Part shown: positions 1-9,000 of the stretch, piece by piece
Numbering within the stretch: position 1 is the stretch's first letter
Layout of the letters: the number at the start of each line of letters is the position of its first letter
Assembly: GCA_036898135.1 (NCBI GenBank)
Contig: CM072519.1
Location: 33,683,939 to 33,747,938 of the forward strand
DNA from: Oncomelania hupensis
Lineage: Eukaryota > Mollusca > Gastropoda > Littorinimorpha > Pomatiopsidae
Direction of reading: 5' to 3'
DNA length: 64,000 nucleotides
Position numbers and translations under genes: made by a program
The notes under the pieces: generated by a model
Databases searched by the model: none
Told to the model about the DNA's origin: nothing
What the model saw: only the letters and a program-made list of their open reading frames with translations

Positions 1-263
1 AGGGTGGTTTAGTAGGAGTGATGGGGTGATTGTACGTAGGTGGTAAGAAAGATGTAAAGAGAACCCAACGTTCTACACTATAATAATAGTCACTAAGATT
101 AATAGAATAATAATTCTAGTTCACCAATGTACTTTTAAAGGTTTTAAAGTAAGTGTAAGACTAAAAGCAAAATGTTGAAACATACAAAGCAACACCACCT
201 GAAATAAACAACAACAAAAAAAGTAAACAAATGAAGAAAAAAAAAAAGAATAAAGTCACTTAC

Positions 264-534
264 CCAGACTAACACAACCCAAGGTAAACGCCGATTCTAC
301 TTGAATCAGTTCGGAAAGGGAGTGAACCATGAGCGCTACTAGAAGCTTAACTCCCCTAGATGTGGAAATTGTCGTTTGGTTTTTCTGGTGAGGAACATTG
401 CCCACGCCAACGCACAAGTAACGTAACGAACGTATTACACTTAGAACGATGTGTTCTTTGTCAGAGCGTAGCAGGCGAACTAACGGGTACACGCCGTTAT
501 ATTGAGCAATCTGTGACTGTTGATTGAGAGGTCC
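264..534 (-). CDS. ANKAR: ANKAR-like exon (armadillo repeats, last exon in window)
   Basis: Acceptor TTTTCAG then GGACCTCTC; donor GTAAG directly after 264. The 271 nt start in phase 0 and end with one extra base. The peptide runs from GPLNQQSQIAQYNGVYPLV to ESAFTLGCVSLG and includes RLLRSDKEHIVLSVIRSL. This is the most strongly conserved-looking exon of the gene. The next exon lies outside the window, because the exon ends in phase 1 with no stop. Confidence 0.88.
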
Positions 535-1366
535 CTGAAAATGAAAGAAATCGAATGTAGATGCAAAATGCCATTTTAGTTTCAAACAAAATCAAGGGGG
601 AAAAAATGGTTGATTTTTTTAAACTGCTATTCAAGAACACAATCTCAACAAACTAAGTAACCGGATTCAACACTGTTAAGCCTGTTAACATGGTTGCCTT
701 CACAAACATTATCACCTTCATTAACTGTAGTGTGAATCTCTACTGTTGATGTATTATCAGTTTATCTATATACTTTTTAAAGTAGGTTGTGCAACACATA
801 GTCACATATCACTTGTTTTTTGAAAGGGATCTTTGCAATACAAATGCTACATCATATTTCAAATGAAACAATCAAACCACACGTTGCTGGTGTGCTGACA
901 CAGACATATAAACAAACAGAAGCAGATCTATACAGTACATTACCTGAGCTAAACAGCCCAGCCCTTCTGATCCTATAAAATGAAGATTTTCGGACATGGA
1001 GTTGGCGAACTCTATTAAAGTCTGAACCCCGATACCGTTAGCCATCTCTCTCTTCTCGTTAATGTCTTCCCCAGCCAAAGCCCACAATGCCATGGCCGTT
1101 TTCTCTTGTAGTGACTCGGCGTTCCTCTTTTTCAACAACTGCAAGACAAAATTCACGATTTTACACAGAACCAAAGGAACCGCTCAAGAAGGATCGAAGT
1201 CCAGATAGGCCAGCAGAAATAAATAACTAATAAATAAATAAGATTATGATAATGATGATGATAATGATAATGATGATGAAGGAGATGATGACAAGAACAA
1301 CGACGAAGACGACTATGATGATGATTCTGACGACAACAACAACGAAGACGACTATCATGATGCTGC

Positions 1367-1398
<32 letters not shown>

Positions 1399-4300
1399 AT
1401 GATGATGATGATAATGATGATGTCCACCTCCCCCCCCCCCTTCCCACACCACACCGGACTTCATGTTTCCTGTCGTTTTTTTTTTTTTTTTTTTTTTGTT
1501 CTCTTTATCGCACACTGAGCATTCGAAATTGGATGAAGACGCGCGTTCTAAAGCGACATCATCATCAATCCATCCATCCATCCATCCATCCATCCATCAA
1601 TCCATCCACATCCTCATCCACATCATCCTCCATATCCTCTTCCTCCTCATCATCATCATCATCTTGCCTGCATAAGAAGTCGCTCAGCCCCCCTCTCTAG
1701 TACGTCGTGTTGAACGTGGGGATTTCCAGCAGCCAGCTTATGTATCGCCTCCACTGCACTCTCTTGAACTTTCTTATTTCTCGCCTGAACACACAATAAC
1801 ATAAAAGTGTAACGAACAAACAATTAACTTGGAAATGGTACAGATCGGCGCCGCACATTCATCCGCAGAATTTAAGGGCGTTTGGGTATAGTCTGTGGGA
1901 CTACTTGTGCACGATTGAATTTGGTTTGAGGTAGGGTTTGGGTCTGCTAACATTAGCCCTTACCTTAACCCTAACTTCAAACAAAATTCCAATCTTAACC
2001 CCAAATGGGAAATTATCAATGAAACAATTGTCCATTTATGATGACATTATGAAGGTATAATTATGTAATCATTGTTGTAATAATCGCTGCAAATGAATCA
2101 GTCACACACCGGGGCGGATTATGCTCTTCATGACGGGGGTTTCCTGATTACATTGTGTGACACTATTAGACTACTAATAATTATGTACCACTTCATAATG
2201 CTACAGCCAATTTTTGTGGTTCACTAAACGGCAAAATAAGACAGCCGTTAGCTTGCCCATTAAAAAAAATTAATTTTTATTTTAAGTTTTACTTAAAAGT
2301 TCAGTCAACCTATCATATCAAAATTCCTTGAAAAGATTGTCCTTAAATAGTTAAATGAACATCTTGCTTCCAATAGCCTTCTCTGCCCATTTCAGTCTGC
2401 ATACCGTTCTGATCATTCCATGCACTGAAACTGCGCTCGTCCATATTTTAAATGACCTCTTGCTTGCCACTGACTCTGGGAAACCTTCCCTTCTCAGTCT
2501 TCTCGATCTTTCTGTTGCCTTTGATACCATCGATCACTCTATTCTCCTCCAACGTCTTGAAAACGCTTTTGGGATTTCCGGTTCTTCACTCATGGCCCAG
2601 TTCATTTCACTTTGTATACTTCTCCCCTTCCTGACACCATCAAATATCACAACATCAATCATCACTTCTACGCTTACAATCGCTAACTTCACGACAATGA
2701 ATCTCTTGAAAATCTTCCACACCTTCTTCAAAGGACTTCTGACTGTTTCACTGACATACAAAACTGGATGACTGCCAAAAACCTCCACTCAACGCTGACA
2801 AGACCGAAGCCATATTCATTGGAATCAACATAAGCTTTCTTCTGTCTTTATTGATTCAATTTTTCTTGGACATAGCACACTCCTCCTTTCTTCTTCCGTC
2901 GAAAATCTTGGTGTCACCATTGACGAAACCCTTTCAATGCATAACGTCATTCAGAAAATCTGTCAATCATGTTTCTTTCATTTTCGCCTTATTGGCCTTA
3001 TTCGAAAGCTCCTCACTACTGATGCCACATAAATATCTAATTACATATCTCATCCTTTCACGACTGGACTACTACAACTTACTTCTTTCTGGTTTGCCTG
3101 CGTTAGATAGATCCATCCACCTCCTTCAACGCGTTCAAAATTCTGCAGCTCGCCTGATCTTCAAAAAAAAAAAAGGTCTGACCACATCACCTCACTGCTC
3201 TCCTCCCATCACTAGCTGCCTGTCTCACACAGAATAGTCTACAAAGTTAACCTTCTCTGCGTCAAGTGCATCAACAGTTCTGCTTCTTCCTACCTTTCAG
3301 ACAGCATCCATCTGTACACACCACTACCCAGCCTCCGCTCAGTTTATGATGCTCTGACACTTCTAGTTCCTCAAACTTTTTTCTGCCAGATCCCGCACTT
3401 TCTCTGCCTGTTTGGAATCAACTCCCACGTTCTTTACGCAGCCCCCAAAAAAAAAACCGCAGCAAACTCCCAATCTTCTCCTTCAAATAAAACCTAAAAA
3501 CTCTTCTCGTCTTCTTTTGCTCATTGACCGTCTTCCACAACAATGGTATGTTCCGCATAGTCTCTATGTATCGGACAGCGTATATATCAACCTACATATT
3601 TTCTCCTCTTAGTCTTTTTGATGTATCCAAATTTTTTTAAAAATCGTAATGAATTTCTTTTTGGGTGTGCAAATGCGTGAGACCTGCGCTTTGAACCGAT
3701 TTTTTAATAGAAAAAAAAAACACTTCATATCATTATTATTTATTATTATTACAACCGAACCTGATCCTGCTTCTATTGAACTGTCAGAAGACCGTGATTT
3801 GAAAAAAAATCAAAACAACTTCACATTCTGCTTCTATTTGCTCTTCAAAACTGGACAAAACGGGTACTAGGTCTACAGTCATTTTTGCATTTTGATAATT
3901 CAAGCCTAAACATTGGCGGCCATTCCTCACCGATACTGAACGCAAAGAGATTTAATACAATGGAATGAAGCGGGCATGATCAAGGGCGACGCAAGATTAC
4001 GTACTCAGAAAGTTAAAGATCTATGTCAGTCTAATAGGCTAACTGGGTACCAAACCGACGCTAGGCTTTTCCAAATCCAAATTTTACGTCATTGCCATTC
4101 GTTTCGTTTGCTAGATTAGAGTCCCCGGACACTTTGCGCATATAGGGGACATAGGTCATTGCCATAATGGAAGAGCAAGTCCCCTATACGCATCTGTGTC
4201 CGGGGACGGTAATCTACCCAACGCAACGCCATAATGGCATTGAAGGTATATGGGGGGTGGGGGGGGGAAAGGGAGGGGAGAAGGGAAACGTGTGTGTGTG

Positions 4301-6054
4301 TGTGCGTGCGCCTGTGCGTACGCCTGTGCGTGCGTGCGTGTGCGTACGTGAGCGTGTGTTTATTTTAAAAAAAAATTGTATGCCTTATGGGAGGGAAGGG
4401 GGGGGGGGCATGCTCCCTAGGATCCAGCCCCCTCCCCTCGCCTCGTCCCCCTCCATAAACCGCTTCTAACAGTCATACAGTCCGTGGTCATCCCTCAGTT
4501 CTTATGAAAGATTTTGCCACTACTTTTGTGTCATTGCTCACCTGATTGAGAATGACGTTGACGATATGTTGCGTCACACCTTCATCCACAAAGGCGTTCT
4601 GGTTTTCGCGTGATCCCATAGCAACGCAGGATACGGCCTCTGTCAAGGCCAGCATTAAGTCAGGGTGACCTGTCGCCGTCTCGAATAGGCCTACTACAGC
4701 AGCTATGCAGCCTGAAAGAGACAGCTAGAGAATGTTACAATGCAACAGTTTTTCAATACGGAAAATAAAAATCAGCTGATTCATAAACAAAAGAAGAAGA
4801 AGAAGAAGAAGAAAGAACTTTTACTGTTGTTTTTCAATGAAGAATACACATACAATCGTCTTTGGGAACAACGAGTTAGTTCCCCATTAATTTTCTGCGT
4901 GATCATCAAGTATCTAACTTTTTCCTGAACACTGATTTAGAATATATAACAGGGATGATGGCTTTGCAATATTACCTGAATCAAAGGACATATCAAAGTT
5001 TGAGGAGCACCTCAAATCCCTATGCCCAGGCCAGATAAGATGGATTGTTTTGATGATAACGTACTGGAGGAGAGAGTGCAAGAATATGCGGACCATCTGG
5101 TGACGTCAGCTTGGAGTGGAAGAAAGCATTGGAGGGCATTAAAGCAGGAGCTGCCAAACCAAGAAAAGCTCTGCTCTGCAAGGTGGCAGAACAGGAGAAA
5201 CAGCAGCAAAAGAAGAATAAGGGGAAGAAAATCGCTTGGGTTACGTCATAGGACCCTAGGGTACCAGACAATGGTTAAATAATCAGAGAGAACTTACACA
5301 TTTTGCACAGAAACCAGGAACACAAGTAATTATTCCCCCAAAAGAAAATGATTGCAGCTGAAAAAGAAGAGGGAAGAATATAGGAGAAATGTACAAGCCT
5401 ACAATTCCCAAACGTTTTGCGGAGCATGGTCCTAGAGAGCAAGAAGAGCACTGTTTATGCAAAGCCAAGTGATGTGATACGCGTGCTCACTCTGAAGAAT
5501 GCACATCATTTTTTGTCAGAAAATGGAAAATAAGGGATCGCATGACATACACTACTCCGAACCTGATTTATCTGATGTGCAAATGTTATCATAAATGGTT
5601 TTATGTCGGCTCAACTGTTTACCACAGAGATGGGCTAATCACAAAAGTGATATCTTGCTTGGAAAGACCGCTAAATGTAAAGAATCTGCTCATGTTAATG
5701 AACTACTATATTCAAAGGACAAAACGGTATCATTTTTGGTGATCACTCCGATTGAAGGAATCAAATGTGAGCCCAAGATCCAGGAGCTGAAGCTCTTGGA
5801 GAGAGAGAGTTGTATTGGCAGGCCAATTTGGGAGCCCTTATCTTTGGTTTTAACGAGAGGAATGACTTTAACAGCATTTTGAAACATAGAATACATTTTG
5901 TGGTTGACTGTGTTTAAGCATAATTCCGCCTCGGATTATGTAGCTAAGATTTTAGCGCTTTAAATGTTAGGTTGATGTGTTTAGTAAGTTGATTGGCGAT
6001 TGTATGGGTGGGTGCCTTGTTTGTGTATTAGGTTTTGTGTGTGTAGGTGTAAAG

Positions 6055-6089
<35 letters not shown>

Positions 6090-9000
6090 TGTGTGTGTGA
6101 TAGTATTAGTGAAAAGAATTCATGTGTTCTTGGATGTGTGTAAATGTTGCAGGAGTTCAGTTTAGTTCAGTGTTGACTGTGAACATGATGGCATGCATGT
6201 TTGTGATAATTTTTTTTTTTCATAATAATTATTATTTTGTTTGTTCTCTTAGTTTAATAAAGAACATGGCATTCTGTGTGGCCCTGTATGAGGGGCGAAA
6301 ATTTAGAGTGTTAATAATAATAAAAACTATACAAGTGGAAGCAGAAGTGTGCAGTGTCTGATGTTTGGACTGTCTTTCCTCCGCCTTGGGTGGGTTGAAC
6401 ACTTGCACCTCACAACATTTCAGTGGGACGGTGCCAGCAGCAGCCAGAAGTTATTGCAAACGATATGTATCTAAACGGCTAAAATTCGAGTTGGAGAATT
6501 TTGGAAGCACCAAACAATTGTAATCGCGCTTAAGTCTCCTAATGTCTTGTTTTGCTAACCACCCAAGCAAATGCCCCCCGAAAGAAAAGATGCAAAACTG
6601 TGCAGATCTCAAATGACTTTGATTCCTGTTCGCTTCTTTGTTTCACCAGCTAATAAGGTAACCAGATTTGTAAATAATTAAATAAATAAATAAATAAATA
6701 AATATAACTTCAACGAACGGTTGTTAAGATTTCCCCTACACATGCAATTATAGAAAAGAAGGAGACGTTGAATATTTGTCTTCTGCTATTTCCACATTCC
6801 TCCGCCAACAGTTCACCAAAATCATTTAGCGTATCTCCTTCACATCACACACAATGTAAAATGAAGGATTCTTTCAAGACCTGAAAATGTACTATTCAGT
6901 GTTAACCTTTTTCAATGAACGAATGTATTACGTTCCACTAAGACCACCCTTTATAGTTCGTATAAAGCAAAACACTGTATTAAGTTCACCTTGTGTGTTA
7001 CCAACAGTCTGGCGCATCTTGGGGCCCGCAGCTGCCAAGCTGCTTAGGGCCTGTATTACTGCTGTCTGCACGTCGCAGTCATTAATGGTCTGGATGACTT
7101 TGTTCAGTGCCGGGATAGCCTGGCTCTGCATCAGCGTCTCGGCATAACTGGCGTTCTTGGCTAGCACTTTTATTGCCTACAATTCGAACGTCAATTGGAC
7201 ACAGTGTATTAAATAACACAATGTAGCCCTAATATAACCCGAGTGTCATGATAAAATATTGCCGATTGCATACCTTTCCCCACTTTTTTTTTTAAAAATG
7301 AGAAACATAAATGATAAAGGAGGGAGAAAAACGTAAGGGTTGATTTTACAGCACCACCACTTCTGTCCTCCTCCTCCGTTCTCATCATCCATCATCCTCC
7401 ATCCTCCTCCTCATCATCATGCCAATCAATCAATCAATTAAATCAACCCATCATCATCATTTCAGTCATATCACAATACATCACGAAAAATAACCTATAA
7501 TGAAGAACACAGACCAGAATTGTGAAAAAAAAGAACAACCCACTTGTTAGACTACTAAAGAGTATGTAAAGGAGAACGTAGTTCTTATTATATGAGCGGA
7601 ACTGAGTAGGCTTAAACCGAACTGTACAATGTTCAACATACCTGGCTAATGTTAAAACATACTAATTCCCTCAACTTTATTCATCAAAGCTATAAAGAAA
7701 TGAATACATTTAATACCTGTCCATACATTTTACCCAAGATATCAATCAATATGCTAAAGTTGAATTTCCCGTTTCTGAAAAGAGTTATTTCCTTTGTTTA
7801 ACGGTACACCAATACTCTCTACGATCTACTAGATAATATTTTGTATTTCTAGAAAGGTAGTTAGCCGTTGGTGTTAATAGACACCTACACTACGGAATGT
7901 ATTGATTTTTAAAATAACTATATTTTCGAAAGAGTTGTTTTTTGTTGCAAACAATTTTTTTCAGTGGGGCAACATTCACTATGAATGTTAAACGTATCTG
8001 TCGACGGACCGTGGTCAGAGTGGGCACATTTAACTGTGCGGTTAGTTGGTTAATTGTTAGTACATTCTGATATTTTCTTCATTCTGCTAGAAACCCCAAC
8101 ACTAGTTTGGTTAGACAAGTGAACACTACTCACTGTGGCAGTGAGTTGAACGCAGAAGTTGTCCTGGGACTTGAGCAGCTTGACGAACGCTGGAATACCT
8201 CCACTAGATACTAGCTGCTCTTGAACTTCAGTCTTCTCTATGATGTTGAGCAGGAGCTGAAGCGCTGGGATTTTGCAATCGTCTGCTACTGTCGCTTTGG
8301 CCACTTTCGTGATGACTGGCACTCCTCCTGCGGACGTTAAAAAATTTGATCGTACAAAAATCAGCACGTCCTGGTGTTAGCTCTTTTTGTAGACAATTTA
8401 TTATAAATTCAGCGTTTCACAACTGCTTCACCAAGTTCGCCGAGACCACAGTAGATATTTTGTTAACGTATACGGTTTAGTAATCACAATACATTCTACT
8501 GTCATAATCAGCAATATTAGATCCATATAACTTCCATCGCATGCTGCATAAGACAAAACAGTTTCGTATTTTAGTGTCCTCTTCTATATGTAACAATTCT
8601 CGCTTACCTTATAAAAAGACATCGACAAAGTAACAGATTGAAATTACAATCTAATATGTCTTACTATATGGAATGGAAATAAGTGCAGAGAAGACCAATA
8701 TGAAGACCAACAACACCAATGGCATCAACACGAACATCAAACTCCAAGGCCAATCCATCAACACAGTGCATAGCTTCAAATAATAGGAGCCATTGTACCA
8801 GACAATGGGTCCCAGGAGTCCTCTCCAGAATCGCACAAACAACTGCTGCCCTGGCAAGGTTGAAGCCCATTTGGAAAGACAAAACCATCAATCTACATTC
8901 TAAGGTAAGGCTGCTGCGCTCCCTTGTCATCTCCATATTCCTATATGTTTGCGAAACATGGACCCTCACAGCAGAGCTACAACGAAGAATACAAAGCATG

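Noticed and set aside
1153..1675. Overlapping long frames (His/Gln-rich, Ile-rich, Met-rich)
   Set aside because: All are translations of trinucleotide repeats inside an ANKAR-like intron; no splice or codon signal.
6887..7147. Plus-strand 86-codon frame
   Set aside because: Antisense shadow of the ANKAR-like exon 6990-7176.
8590..8640. Exon-like VTLSMSFYK with donor AAG/GTAAGC
   Set aside because: No usable acceptor, and it does not fit the phase of neighbouring ANKAR-like exons.
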